Shown here: one piece after another, positions 9,116 to 17,962 of the stretch
Numbering within the stretch: the first letter of the stretch is position 1
Layout of the letters: every line of letters starts with the position of its first letter
Origin: Pseudophaeobacter sp.
GTDB taxonomy: Bacteria; Pseudomonadota; Alphaproteobacteria; Rhodobacterales; Rhodobacteraceae
Reading direction: 5' to 3'
DNA: 64,000 bases
Assembly (NCBI GenBank): GCA_027019165.1
Contig: JALUXC010000002.1
Location: forward strand, 62,001 to 126,000
Translations under genes and position numbers: made by a program
The notes under the pieces: generated by a model
Told to the model about the DNA's origin: nothing
Seen by the model: only the letters and a program-made list of their open reading frames with translations
The model's database searches: none

Positions 9116-9559
9116 ATGCCCGCTGAAATGAACATCCTTCTGGTTGAGGATAGTGATCTAGACGCCATGATCCTGGAGCGCACTTTGAAGCGCATGGAGC
9201 TGCCCGCCTCAATCGTACGGGCCCGCGATGGGGTGGAAGCTCTGGAAATCCTGGAGGGTGAACTCCCCAATGCGCTGACCGGACAACCATTTTTTATTCT
9301 ACTCGACATCAACATGCCGCGCATGAATGGTCACGATTTTCTGAGCGCCCTGCGGTCCAAAGAAGCGATCTCCGACAGGCTGGTTTTCATGTTCACGACG
9401 TCAGACAATCCAGCAGACATTTCGCTGGCGTATAAGCAAAATGTCAGCGGATATTTCGTAAAGCCGCAAGGCTCGAGTGAGCTTCGCAAGGTCCTGACAT
9501 CTCTTCACACCTTCTGGCAGGCGTGTATTCCTCCGGCACCGCTCTCCTTCAACAGCTGA
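9116..9559 (+). CDS. Single-domain (CheY-like) response regulator
   Basis: 147 residues consisting of one receiver domain. Acidic pocket Glu11-Asp12, phosphoacceptor Asp64 in ILLDINMPRMNG, Thr95 (FTTSD) and Lys116 (YFVKPQG) are all present, so it should accept phosphate. There is no DNA-binding or enzymatic output domain, so it must act through protein contacts or as a phosphate shuttle. It resembles the Rcp1-type regulators that partner phytochrome-like kinases. AGAAGG about ten bases before the ATG supports this start. It is almost certainly cotranscribed with the upstream kinase. Confidence 0.9.
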   Translation: MPAEMNILLVEDSDLDAMILERTLKRMELPASIVRARDGVEALEILEGELPNALTGQPFFILLDINMPRMNGHDFLSALRSKEAISDRLVFMFTTSDNPADISLAYKQNVSGYFVKPQGSSELRKVLTSLHTFWQACIPPAPLSFNS

Positions 9560-9607
9560 TATACTGCGTCGGGTGAACGGGGGCTTATTGGGACAGGCTG
9601 CAAGCCG

Positions 9608-10273
9608 CTAAACATCCCAAAATCGCTTGGTGTACTCCGTGAACTCTTCCAACTCTGCCTCTAGCGGCTCTCGGCCAGTGAACACCCGCAGGTACTGAGG
9701 TGTCATTCTGAGGCGATGCTCATAGCTCTCGTTCGGTTCTGCCATATCGTAGCCCAGCTGCATGTAATACAGTACCTTGGCCCGTGTCTGCGCCTCAAGT
9801 TCGGGGTACTCATAGCGACAAAACATTGCGCTGAGTGCAGAAACCCTGCGTGCATCCGAACGATCCAGAAGACTGCGCACCTTGCCCGAACGGCGCGCCC
9901 AGTCCCTCACCGCGAAATCCAACGCCGTATTGAACAGATCCGGATCGGTGATGCAGTGAAACACATTTAGAACGGCGCCGGTGATCGTTTGCGCCGGTGC
10001 CTCGGCCTGGGCCACCATGGCGGCCGTATTGGTCTGCTCCCAGGTCTCAAGCAGCGCATCCAGAAGGTCCTGACGCGACTTGAAATACCAGTAAAAGGAA
10101 GAGCGTGACACGCCCATGCGCTCAGCGAGGGTCAGCACCTTGACCTGCTCCACCCCGTCGCTGATCAGCACATCCATCGCAACGTTGAGCCAGTCCGCGC
10201 GCGTCACCTTGATATTGCCAGTCAAAGGCGCAGCGGTTGGGTCATCACGGTGCAGGATCGGCTTTGGGGGCAT
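9608..10273 (-). CDS. TetR-family transcriptional regulator
   Basis: 221 residues from the ATG at 10273, which has AGAGG eight bases upstream. Upstream in-frame ATGs at 10297 and 10345 exist; the latter would place the first codons inside a palindrome that looks like an operator. The N-terminal helix-turn-helix (TLAERMGVSRSSFYWYFKSRQDLLDALLETW) is classical TetR; the rest is an all-helical ligand/dimerisation domain with no recognisable specificity. It is divergent from the AAC(3)-like gene, so it probably represses that gene and itself. The inducer is unknown. Confidence 0.85.
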   Translation of the reverse strand: MPPKPILHRDDPTAAPLTGNIKVTRADWLNVAMDVLISDGVEQVKVLTLAERMGVSRSSFYWYFKSRQDLLDALLETWEQTNTAAMVAQAEAPAQTITGAVLNVFHCITDPDLFNTALDFAVRDWARRSGKVRSLLDRSDARRVSALSAMFCRYEYPELEAQTRAKVLYYMQLGYDMAEPNESYEHRLRMTPQYLRVFTGREPLEAELEEFTEYTKRFWDV

Positions 10274-10330
10274 TGGCAAAAGACCTCTTGATAACATACC
10301 GTACTGGTTCCGCGCATCCTGCTTTGACAC

Positions 10331-10376
10331 CATGGACTTGTCCATGCCTTTGACAGGAACAGCTGAACGCTATCAT
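10331..10376 (+). promoter_or_regulatory. Palindromic operator and candidate promoter between tetR-like and aac(3)-like genes
   Basis: Perfect palindrome CATGGACTTGTCCATG (seven-base arms, two-base centre) at 10331-10346. TTGACA (10350-10355) follows immediately, with TATCAT 15 bases later (10371-10376), a short but plausible spacing. An operator abutting a -35 box fits TetR repression. The pairing of regulator and site is inferred. Confidence 0.5.
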
Positions 10377-10409
10377 CTGTCTACAAAGCAATTGAGCAGG
10401 ATGTCAGGC

Positions 10410-11213
10410 ATGATTTCAGCGCTGCACGCAAAAGAAGACCTTTTGAACGACCTCAAACGGCTTGGCATTCGTCCAGGCGACGGGATTTTTGTTCACAGCT
10501 CCATGAAAGCCATCGGGTATACGGTCGGCGGTCCCAGGACTGTGGTCGAGGCGCTGCTGCAAAGTGTTGCAGAGCGAGGCCTGATCGCAATGCCGGGCTT
10601 TTCAACCGACGCCTATTTCCCGCCTGACCTTGAAAAAGCCGATCTGTCTCCCGAAGACATCGAGTGGATTGAAAACGCCGTTCCGGGCTTTGACCCGCAC
10701 AGATCTCCCACCTCCGGTGTCGGGATTGTTGCCGAAACATTCAGAACCTGGCCCGACACGCATCGCAGCGCGCACCCGGCTGTATCTGTTTGCCTCAACG
10801 GTGCAGATGCCGCTCACTATGCCAGCGATCATAGCCTTGCCTGGGCCACCGGTGAACACTCTCCGATTGGCAGGCTTCTCAATCGCCCTTCGACCAAGAT
10901 CCTGCTGATCGGGGTGGGCTGGAACCGATGCACCCCCCTTCACACGGCAGAAACCTTTGCAAAACACAGGCGCACCAAGACGCGCCGCATGAAGACAGGC
11001 GGCTCAAAGGGCAAATGGGTCGAGGAACCAGATGTGGCCGATGACGTGAACCGGCTGTTTCCCGCAGTCGGTGCCGCTTTCGAGCAAACAGGAGCCGTCA
11101 CCTTTGGGACCTTTGGCGCTGCCCAGTGCCGGGTCTGCAACTTGAAGGACCTTATCGAGTTTGCCTCGGTCTGGATTGATCGCGCGAATGAAGAAAGCGG
11201 CGACCGCAGGTGA
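10410..11213 (+). CDS. AAC(3)-family N-acetyltransferase
   Basis: 267 residues. The family transfers acetyl from acetyl-CoA to the 3-amino group of 2-deoxystreptamine aminoglycosides, though many chromosomal members have other or unknown substrates. Visible family features: the N-terminal pattern GIRPGDGIFVHSSMKAIGY, the central AHPAVSVCLNG region, HSLAWATGEHSPIGRL, and LLIGVGWNRCTPLHTAE with the conserved histidine. The start at 10410 has GCAGG nine bases upstream; the ATG at 10401 is too close to it. Length is typical. It is divergent from the TetR regulator, suggesting induced expression. Whether it confers resistance cannot be judged from sequence alone. Confidence 0.85.
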   Translation: MISALHAKEDLLNDLKRLGIRPGDGIFVHSSMKAIGYTVGGPRTVVEALLQSVAERGLIAMPGFSTDAYFPPDLEKADLSPEDIEWIENAVPGFDPHRSPTSGVGIVAETFRTWPDTHRSAHPAVSVCLNGADAAHYASDHSLAWATGEHSPIGRLLNRPSTKILLIGVGWNRCTPLHTAETFAKHRRTKTRRMKTGGSKGKWVEEPDVADDVNRLFPAVGAAFEQTGAVTFGTFGAAQCRVCNLKDLIEFASVWIDRANEESGDRR

Positions 11214-11266
11214 ACTGCAGTCAGCCTGTGGCGAAGAACTGCGTGTCTCTCCCTTTTCTGCAAGAC

Positions 11267-12178
11267 CTACTTCTCGAACGGCTCACCAAGCGAAGGCACG
11301 CCGTTGATCTTGAGCAGCGTGCGGTTTGACGAAATCACCCCCAGCACGATGATCGTCACCAGATAGGGCAGGCTTGTCAAAAGCTGCGAGGGCACCGAAA
11401 GGCCCGCCGTCTGCGCCGCGATCCCGCCCAATGAAACCGCTCCGAACAGGCAGGCGCCCCAGAACACGCGGCCCACCATCCAGGTGCCAAAAACGACCAG
11501 AGCGACCGCGATCCAACCCCGCCCCGCGATCATGCCATCCGCCCAAAGCGGCGTGTAGATGGTCGAGGCATAGGCCCCCGCGATCCCCGCCATGGCCCCG
11601 CCAAAAGCCACCGCGCCCAGCCGGATCAACACCACCGGGTAGCCGATGGAGTTTGCGGCCTTTGGGTTCTCGCCCACCGCCCGCAGCAGCAGGCCCAGCT
11701 TTGTATGGGCCAGAACATACCAAAGCACGACGGTCGTCCCAAGCGCCAGCCAGACCACGATATCCTGCGCAAACAACCCGCCCACCACCGGGATGTCAGA
11801 CAGGCCCGGCACCGCGATCTTGCCAATGCCGGATACCGTGAAGCTCTCGTAGGGTTTTCCGTAAAAGGCCGAAAGGCCCAGCCCCAAAATGCCGATGGCG
11901 AGGCCCGTTGCCACCTGATTGGCCCTGAGCCCCAGCGTCACAAAGGCAAAGAGCAACGACAAAAGCACGCCGCCGAGGCTGGCCGCTACAAATCCAAGGA
12001 CATGCCCGCCGCCATTGTAGACAACGATGAAACCCAGCGCCGCGCCAAAAGCCATGGTCCCTTCGACGCCAAGGTTCAAGACACCCGAACGCTCGGCCAC
12101 CAGCTCTCCCAATGCAGCCAAAAGGAACGGCGTTGCCGCCGCCAACATGCCCGACAGGATGAATTCAATTGCGTTCAT
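11267..12178 (-). CDS. BMP-type ABC importer, permease (second)
   Basis: 303 residues, very hydrophobic, with the BPD_transp_2 permease pattern: MNAIEFILSGMLAAATPFLLAALGELVAERSG at the N-terminus and the conserved LNLGVEGTMAFGA loop. It is related to the YufQ/NupQ permeases of bacterial nucleoside importers. It is the last gene of the operon and its ATG overlaps the stop of the preceding permease (ATGA). With that protein it should form the heterodimeric membrane channel for the ligand bound by the BMP lipoprotein-like receptor. Substrate specificity is not readable here; the operon context points to purines. Confidence 0.9.
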   Translation of the reverse strand: MNAIEFILSGMLAAATPFLLAALGELVAERSGVLNLGVEGTMAFGAALGFIVVYNGGGHVLGFVAASLGGVLLSLLFAFVTLGLRANQVATGLAIGILGLGLSAFYGKPYESFTVSGIGKIAVPGLSDIPVVGGLFAQDIVVWLALGTTVVLWYVLAHTKLGLLLRAVGENPKAANSIGYPVVLIRLGAVAFGGAMAGIAGAYASTIYTPLWADGMIAGRGWIAVALVVFGTWMVGRVFWGACLFGAVSLGGIAAQTAGLSVPSQLLTSLPYLVTIIVLGVISSNRTLLKINGVPSLGEPFEK

Positions 12179-13287
12179 TGGCGGCCGACCTCCGATACTG
12201 CGGGCGCTTTGTCCGGCCATTCCAGCCGATTGCGCACGAATGTCGATAAGATGAGGTAGGCCAGCAAAAGGCTGCCCTGAAAGACATAGACCGCCGCAAT
12301 GGGCAGCCCGGCCGACACCATGGCGTTGTCCCCGCCGATATAGAGCGTCGCCATCAGGAAGGCAGAGAACACGATGCCGATGGGGTGCAAGCCGCCGAGG
12401 TAAGCCACGATAATCGCCGCATAGCCATAGCCGGTGGAAATCGAGCGTTGCAGCTGTCCGACCGGGCCCGCAACCTCTGCCGCGCCAGCAAGGCCCGCCG
12501 CGCAGCCACCGATCAAAAGCGACAGCCACACGGCCCGGTTTTGCGAAAACCCGGCATAGCGGGCGGCATTGGGGGCCAGCCCTCCGACTTCAAGCCGGTA
12601 GCCTGCAAAACTGCGCTGAGTGAAAAGCCAGGCCGCCCCGGCCAGCACCAGTGCCAGCACAAGCGAGACATTGACCCGCGTCCCCGGCAGCAGGATCGGC
12701 AGCAGGGCATCATACTGGAACATCACGGACTGGGGAAAATTGAACCCCATAGGATCCTTCCACGGCCCAAGCAGCAGGTAGTTCAGGATCTGGATCGCAA
12801 CAAAGGACAGCATCAGCGACACCAGAATCTCATTCGCATTGAGCCGCGCTCGCCAGAAAGCCGTGATCGCGGCCCACAAAAGCCCGCCAAACATCCCCAT
12901 GACCAACATCGATGGCCAGATCCAAAGCCCCGAGGCTTGCGGCGCATAAACCGGGATGGCGGAGGCAAAGATCGCGCCAAGCACGAACTGCCCTTCCGCC
13001 CCGATGTTGAAGACCTTGGCGCGAAACCCGATCGCGAGGCCTTGCGCGATCAGCAGCAGCGGACCGGCCTTTAATAGGATCTCGGAAAAGGAGAAATAGC
13101 TGGTGAAAGGATCGATCAGCATCGCCTTGAAGACGATAAGCGGATTGATCCCAAGCCCCGCATAAAGCAAGAGGTTGCAAAATGCCGCAAGCGCCAGCGC
13201 CGCAAAGGGCGCGATCACCATCATCGACACCGAGGCATGATCGCGCCGCACCAGCCGCGGCAGGGTAAGGCCAAGCACTGTCGTCAT
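12175..13287 (-). CDS. BMP-type ABC importer, permease (first)
   Basis: 370 residues with about nine or ten hydrophobic spans and the family signature GFRAKVFNIGAEGQFVLGAI. It is related to YufP/NupP. The start overlaps the stop of the ATPase gene by four bases and its own stop overlaps the next permease, so translation is coupled along the operon. It should pair with the downstream permease in the inner membrane. Confidence 0.9.
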   Translation of the reverse strand: MTTVLGLTLPRLVRRDHASVSMMVIAPFAALALAAFCNLLLYAGLGINPLIVFKAMLIDPFTSYFSFSEILLKAGPLLLIAQGLAIGFRAKVFNIGAEGQFVLGAIFASAIPVYAPQASGLWIWPSMLVMGMFGGLLWAAITAFWRARLNANEILVSLMLSFVAIQILNYLLLGPWKDPMGFNFPQSVMFQYDALLPILLPGTRVNVSLVLALVLAGAAWLFTQRSFAGYRLEVGGLAPNAARYAGFSQNRAVWLSLLIGGCAAGLAGAAEVAGPVGQLQRSISTGYGYAAIIVAYLGGLHPIGIVFSAFLMATLYIGGDNAMVSAGLPIAAVYVFQGSLLLAYLILSTFVRNRLEWPDKAPAVSEVGRQ

Positions 13288-14795
13288 TCTGCAGCCTCCG
13301 CGCTTTCGATCATATATCTGCCGATGTCTTCGGGGCGGGTCTCGCTGGTTTTGAGGCGTTCGCTCAAGCGGCCTTCGTTCAAGACCTGAATATGGTCGGC
13401 CAATTCGAACAGCTCTTCGATTTCTTCGGAGATGACGAGCACCGCGCAGCCGGAATTGCGCAGCTCGATCAGACGTTTGCGAATGGCCGAAGCGGCCCCC
13501 ACATCGACGCCCCAGGTCGGTTGGTTGAGAAACAACAGCTTTGGCTCCAGCATGATTTCGCGGCCCACGATGAATTTCTGCAGATTGCCGCCTGACAGGG
13601 CACCTGCCTCGGCATCGGGGCCGGGCGTGCGCACATCAAAGGCGTTGATACAGTCCTTGGCAAAGGCGCGCGCACGGCCATAGCGCACCAACCCGCCCTG
13701 TTTGAGACCGCGCGCATGGGCGGTCAAAAGACCGTTCTTGACCAGCGATAGTTCGGGCACCGCGCCCTGCCCCAGCCGGTCTTCGGGCACAAAGGCAAAC
13801 CCCAGCTTGCGGCGACCCGCCGCACCCAGCAGGCTGACGTTTCGGCCCATCATCGCGATACTGTCCCGCATACTGCGCGGCAGGGGCGTCTCGCCCGAAA
13901 TGGCGGCGGCCAGCTCGCTTTGCCCATTGCCCGACACCCCCGCGATGCCGAGGATTTCGCCCTCGCGCACACGCAGCGAGATGTCCCGCAAAGAGACTGC
14001 GAAAGGATCGTCCGTCTCAAGAGTCAGACCGGCGATTTCGAGACAAGAAGCCCCCTGCTCCATCTCCTTGGGGCGGGCAAAGGCGGGCATGTCGCGGCCA
14101 ATCATCATCTTGGCCAGCTCATGCGTGTCAAAGTCTTTTGGGGTCACATTGCCCGTCACCTTGCCAGACCGCAGAATGGTCGCATGGCTGCAGATGGAGC
14201 GTATTTCCTCCAGCTTGTGTGAGATGAACAGGATCGACACCCCGCGACCCGCAAGCCGCCGCAGGGTTTCAAACAGCTTTTGCGCCGACTGCGGCGGCAG
14301 AACCGAGGTCGGCTCATCCAGGATCAGCAATTTGGGGTCCGCCAGCAGGCAGCGGATGATTTCGACCCTCTGGCGCTCTCCGACAGAGAGTGTATGCACA
14401 TGGGCCAGAGGATCGACCTCCAGCCCGAATTCGCGGCCAAACAGCATGATACGCTCAGTCAGCTCTTGTTTCGTCCCCGGCACCACAAGCGAGACGTTTT
14501 CGACCACTGTCAGCGTTTCAAACAGGGAAAAGTGCTGGAACACCATGCCGATCCCGAGCCGCCGCGCGGCTGCCGGGGAAGCGATCTGCACCGGCGCGCC
14601 ATCCCATAGGATCTCGCCCGCGTCGGGGCTCTCGACCCCGTAGATCAGCTTCATCAGGGTGGATTTGCCAGCGCCGTTTTCGCCCAGGATCGCATGGATG
14701 GCCCCGGGTGCCACGTCCAGGTCCACGCCACTGTTGGCATGGACCGGACCGTAGCTTTTCGACACCCCGCGCAAAGAGAGCAGAGGTGTGGTCAT
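13284..14795 (-). CDS. BMP-type ABC importer, double ATPase subunit
   Basis: 503 residues with two ABC domains, as in YufO/RbsA-type importers. The first has Walker A GENGAGKST, signature LSVGERQRVEI and Walker B LLILDEPTSVL. The second has the family-typical divergent P-loop GVSGNGQSE and signature LSGGNLQKFIVGRE. The ATG at 14795 (MTTPLLSLRGVSKSYG) lies four bases after the receptor stop codon; a longer frame from 14825 would overlap the receptor gene and add no family residues. It powers the two permeases encoded downstream. Confidence 0.9.
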   Translation of the reverse strand: MTTPLLSLRGVSKSYGPVHANSGVDLDVAPGAIHAILGENGAGKSTLMKLIYGVESPDAGEILWDGAPVQIASPAAARRLGIGMVFQHFSLFETLTVVENVSLVVPGTKQELTERIMLFGREFGLEVDPLAHVHTLSVGERQRVEIIRCLLADPKLLILDEPTSVLPPQSAQKLFETLRRLAGRGVSILFISHKLEEIRSICSHATILRSGKVTGNVTPKDFDTHELAKMMIGRDMPAFARPKEMEQGASCLEIAGLTLETDDPFAVSLRDISLRVREGEILGIAGVSGNGQSELAAAISGETPLPRSMRDSIAMMGRNVSLLGAAGRRKLGFAFVPEDRLGQGAVPELSLVKNGLLTAHARGLKQGGLVRYGRARAFAKDCINAFDVRTPGPDAEAGALSGGNLQKFIVGREIMLEPKLLFLNQPTWGVDVGAASAIRKRLIELRNSGCAVLVISEEIEELFELADHIQVLNEGRLSERLKTSETRPEDIGRYMIESAEAAE

Positions 14796-14799
14796 GGGC

Positions 14800-15903
14800 T
14801 TAGTTCGGCAACGGCGTGGTGACACCTTTGACGTGCCAGTCCATCGAGATCACCTCTTCATTGGTCAGGGTAACGCCTGCCGGAACGCCCTCGGTTCCAT
14901 CTGCCTTGAGGATCGGCCCGGTGAAGGGTGAGAAACTGCCATCCGCAATTGCCGCTTCGGTTTCCTTGATTTTCGCCATGGTCTCGGCCGGGATATCCGG
15001 GCTCCAGTCGACGGTTTTTACCACACCATCGGCCACACCAAGGAAAGCATTCGCGCCTTTGAACGTGCCCGCCACATGAGCATCTACTGAGGCCTTGAAG
15101 AAAGGCGACCAATCCGTCAGCACGCAGCCAAGGTAGGTCTTGGGCGCATAGGCCTTCATCGAGGAATTGAGGTTGAAGGAGTAGATCCCCAGCTCTTCAC
15201 ACTGGGCCACAACCGAGGGCGTGTCTTGGGCGTTGGAGAAAATCACATCGCAATCCTGCGCATGAAGCGCCTTGGCCGATTCCTGCGCCTTGGCCGGGTC
15301 AAACCAGGAGTTCAGCCAGACCACCGAAAGTTCCACATCCGGGTTGATCGCCTGCGCGCCAAGCACAAAGGCGTTGAGCGAGGTGATCAACTCGGGGATG
15401 GCAAAAGCCGAGACAGAGCCGATTTTGCCGGTCTTGGACAGCGCCGCGGCGGCCATGCCCATCAGATAGGTGCCTTGCGAATACTGCGCCGCAAAGGGCG
15501 AGAAGTTGGGCGCCACCATAAAGCCCGAGGCGTGCAGCACGGTTACATCCGGGTTGCGGCGGGCGATCTGCATGGCACCGTTCTGATAGCCAAAAGAGCC
15601 TGCCACCAGGAATTTGGTTCCCTCGGCTACGGCCTTGTTCATGATGCGGTCGGCGTCGGGGCCTTCGTAGATGTTCTCGATCACCGAGATCTGAACGGCG
15701 TCGCCATAGGACTCTTTTACCGCCAAAAGACCCTCATAAAGCGCGTGGCCCCAGCCCACATCGGCCACCGGAGACGGGATCACCAGCGTGATGAGCAGCG
15801 GATCCTCCGCGGTTGCGGCGCTTGCGCGCCCGGCGACGGCGGCGGCCATGCTGGCGACGGATGCGCCTGCGATAAAGTTCCTGCGCGTGATAGAAGTGGT
15901 CAT
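14800..15903 (-). CDS. BMP-family ABC importer, substrate-binding protein with Tat signal
   Basis: 367 residues. The N-terminus TSITRRNFIAGASVASM carries the twin-arginine motif, then a hydrophobic stretch and an AxA site (GRASAATA), so it should be exported folded by Tat. The mature part matches the BMP/PnrA family (ITLVIPSPVADVGWGHALYEGL; GSFGYQNGAMQIARRNPDV), whose characterised members bind purine nucleosides or related compounds. It is the first transporter gene, following the deaminase-like amidohydrolase by 18 bases. The ligand is inferred to be a purine or modified purine. Confidence 0.9.
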   Translation of the reverse strand: MTTSITRRNFIAGASVASMAAAVAGRASAATAEDPLLITLVIPSPVADVGWGHALYEGLLAVKESYGDAVQISVIENIYEGPDADRIMNKAVAEGTKFLVAGSFGYQNGAMQIARRNPDVTVLHASGFMVAPNFSPFAAQYSQGTYLMGMAAAALSKTGKIGSVSAFAIPELITSLNAFVLGAQAINPDVELSVVWLNSWFDPAKAQESAKALHAQDCDVIFSNAQDTPSVVAQCEELGIYSFNLNSSMKAYAPKTYLGCVLTDWSPFFKASVDAHVAGTFKGANAFLGVADGVVKTVDWSPDIPAETMAKIKETEAAIADGSFSPFTGPILKADGTEGVPAGVTLTNEEVISMDWHVKGVTTPLPN

Positions 15904-15921
15904 TGTGGTTCCCCTGTTGGC

Positions 15922-17301
15922 TTATGTCGTCAGTGTCATCAGCGCCGTTTCCGCGCTTTCAAAAAGAGTGGTCTCGTCCACGCGGGCAAAGGAGCCGCCC
16001 TCCCAGACGATTTTTCCGTTGATCATGGTGAGGTCGGTGGGTCGTCCGATACCGACTTTCGGGATCAGGCTGCTAGGGTCGTGCCGGGTGCCGACGTACT
16101 CCATGCGCCGCGTGTCGATGGCAAAAAGATCCGCCGCCATGCCGGGCGCCAGCCTGCCGATATCACTGCGCCCCAGCAGCGACGCCCCGCCCGTGGTCGC
16201 ATAGGACAGAAACTCGGACGGCGGCGGCACAGGATGCTGGCGCGAGGCGGCAACAAGGCATTGCAGCATGTAGGCGGAATGGATGCAGTGCATCAGGTTC
16301 GAATTGTCGTTGGAGGCCGCGCCATCTGCGCCCAGGCCAATGCGAACGCCCAGCGCAGACATCGCGGGAATATCCGTGACCTCTTCGCCCACCAGATAGA
16401 CCGGTTCGGGGCAGTGAGAGACGCCGGTGCCGCTGGCGGCAAGGCGCGCCAGTTCATCCGGGGTCAGCTCCCAGCAATGGGCGTAAAAGGTATCGGGGCC
16501 GACAAGGCCGATCTCTTCGCAATAATCCACCGTGCGCATGCCGGTGCGCTGCGCCATCACCGGGCTTTCGCCCTCGCCCAGGTGGGTGTGCAGGATCACG
16601 CCCTTGTCGCGGGCCAGCGCCACCGATTGCACCAGCGTGTCCTTGTAGCAATTGACCGGCTGGCAGGGCGCGACCACCACCTGCCGCATGCTGAAGGGAT
16701 CCGGGTCGTGATAGGTCTCGATCACCCGCTGGCAATCGGCGATGAACTCATCGGTGCTTTCCAGCATCGCGTCCGGGATGGTGGAGCCTTCGGACTTGGG
16801 CAGGGTATTGCCGCCGCGCCCGGCATGAAATCGCATTCCCAACAGCTCAGCCGCCTCGAACTGGCGATCGATCAGCGCTTTGCCCGCATGGCGCGGAAAG
16901 CAGTACTGGTGATCCATCGCCGTGGTGCAGCCGTGTTTGATCAGCTCGGCCATGGCCGTGAGCGAGGAATGATAGAAACAATCTTCGCTCAGGCGCGAAA
17001 AGATCGGGTAGATCAGGTCCAGCCATTCAATGACCGAAAGTTTCGTCCAGTCCAGATCGGCGCGGTTGCGCACGAAGGTCTGAAAGAAATGGTGATGCGT
17101 GTTGATGAGACCCGGATAGACAAACCAGCCCGTCGCCTCGCGGATCAGGGTGCCGGGGGGCAGGTCTTGCGCGCCCAGATCCGGCCCGATGGCCTTGATC
17201 TGCGGCCCTTCTGTCAGCAGGTCGACGTCGCGCAAGACGCGCATACCGCTGCCATCATCCATGACCACCGCCGCGCAGTTGCGAAACAGAACCCCGGCCA
17301 T
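15922..17301 (-). CDS. Amidohydrolase of the guanine/8-oxoguanine deaminase-like group
   Basis: 459 residues. The metal-dependent TIM-barrel amidohydrolase motifs are intact: GLINTHHHFFQT (HxH on strand 1), LHTHLGEGE, the histidine in FYAHCWELTPDE, and GLGADGAASNDNSNL with the metal/general-base aspartate. The sequence most resembles the subgroup containing 8-oxoguanine and isoxanthopterin-type deaminases and s-triazine hydrolases, which release ammonia from an aminated ring. Its start lies two bases beyond the GST gene stop and the purine-type importer follows, so a ring-deamination role in use of an imported purine or pterin is likely. Exact substrate unknown. Confidence 0.85.
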   Translation of the reverse strand: MAGVLFRNCAAVVMDDGSGMRVLRDVDLLTEGPQIKAIGPDLGAQDLPPGTLIREATGWFVYPGLINTHHHFFQTFVRNRADLDWTKLSVIEWLDLIYPIFSRLSEDCFYHSSLTAMAELIKHGCTTAMDHQYCFPRHAGKALIDRQFEAAELLGMRFHAGRGGNTLPKSEGSTIPDAMLESTDEFIADCQRVIETYHDPDPFSMRQVVVAPCQPVNCYKDTLVQSVALARDKGVILHTHLGEGESPVMAQRTGMRTVDYCEEIGLVGPDTFYAHCWELTPDELARLAASGTGVSHCPEPVYLVGEEVTDIPAMSALGVRIGLGADGAASNDNSNLMHCIHSAYMLQCLVAASRQHPVPPPSEFLSYATTGGASLLGRSDIGRLAPGMAADLFAIDTRRMEYVGTRHDPSSLIPKVGIGRPTDLTMINGKIVWEGGSFARVDETTLFESAETALMTLTT

Positions 17302-17302
17302 A

Positions 17303-17962
17303 TTATGCGCCCTCCGCCGGGGTCAGCGGGTCCGGTGCCAGCTCGTGCCTGCGGTGAATGCCCGGCATCTCGACAAAGCCGGCCTGCCCGCGCAGGGCCC
17401 GCATCCAAAGCCGGATCGAAGGGTATGGATCCAGGCTGATGCTGCCATCGGGCGCCAGCGCCACATAGGGAAAGCAGGCCACATCGGCGATGGTGATGCT
17501 CTCGCCCACCAGCCATGTGCCGCCGTCAAGACGGCGCTTGAACAGGGCCGCCTCCAGTTCCCGCAGGGCCGCAATGCCCGCTGTCTGCAGCGCCTCAAGG
17601 TCGCCCTGACCATGCAGCATCTCGACCAGACGCGCGCCGCCCAGCGCAGCAGTCAGCCGGTGCGCAAACGCCAGCCATTGCTGCACCATCGCGCGAGAGG
17701 TCGCAGTCTCCTCTCCCAGCCAGTCAGGCGCATATTGCCCGGCAAGATAGGCCAGCATGGCCGCGCTTTCGCTCAGGATCAGGTCCCCATCCACAAGGAT
17801 CGGAATGCTGCCCGCCGGGTTCAGCGCCAAGAGGTCCTCGCCAAGGTGCTCCTTGCCGGGATGAAAATCCACCGGGCGCAATTCAAGCGGCGCACCAATG
17901 AGGGCCGCCATCAGGCGCACCTTGTAGCAGCTCGGTGACAGGATGTAGTCGTAAAGGATCAT
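17303..17962 (-). CDS. GST-like protein in the split-oxygenase operon (NdmE-like position)
   Basis: 219 residues with an N-terminal thioredoxin-fold GST domain (MILYDYILSPSCYKVRLM; LNPAGSIPILVDGDLILSES with the cis-proline and glutathione-contacting ES) and a helical C-terminal domain (WLVGESITIADVACFPYVAL). Its ATG overlaps the stop of the Rieske-less oxygenase gene by four bases. In the caffeine demethylase NdmCDE, a GST-like subunit (NdmE) holds the Rieske donor and the Rieske-less catalytic subunit together; the same neighbour set here suggests a structural role rather than detoxification. That is an inference; an ordinary glutathione-dependent ring-cleavage or isomerase role is the alternative. 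Confidence 0.82.
   Translation of the reverse strand: MILYDYILSPSCYKVRLMAALIGAPLELRPVDFHPGKEHLGEDLLALNPAGSIPILVDGDLILSESAAMLAYLAGQYAPDWLGEETATSRAMVQQWLAFAHRLTAALGGARLVEMLHGQGDLEALQTAGIAALRELEAALFKRRLDGGTWLVGESITIADVACFPYVALAPDGSISLDPYPSIRLWMRALRGQAGFVEMPGIHRRHELAPDPLTPAEGA

Noticed and set aside
15226-17439. Plus-strand open frame of about 737 codons
   Set aside because: Antisense to the amidohydrolase and BMP receptor; low-complexity composition and no motifs.
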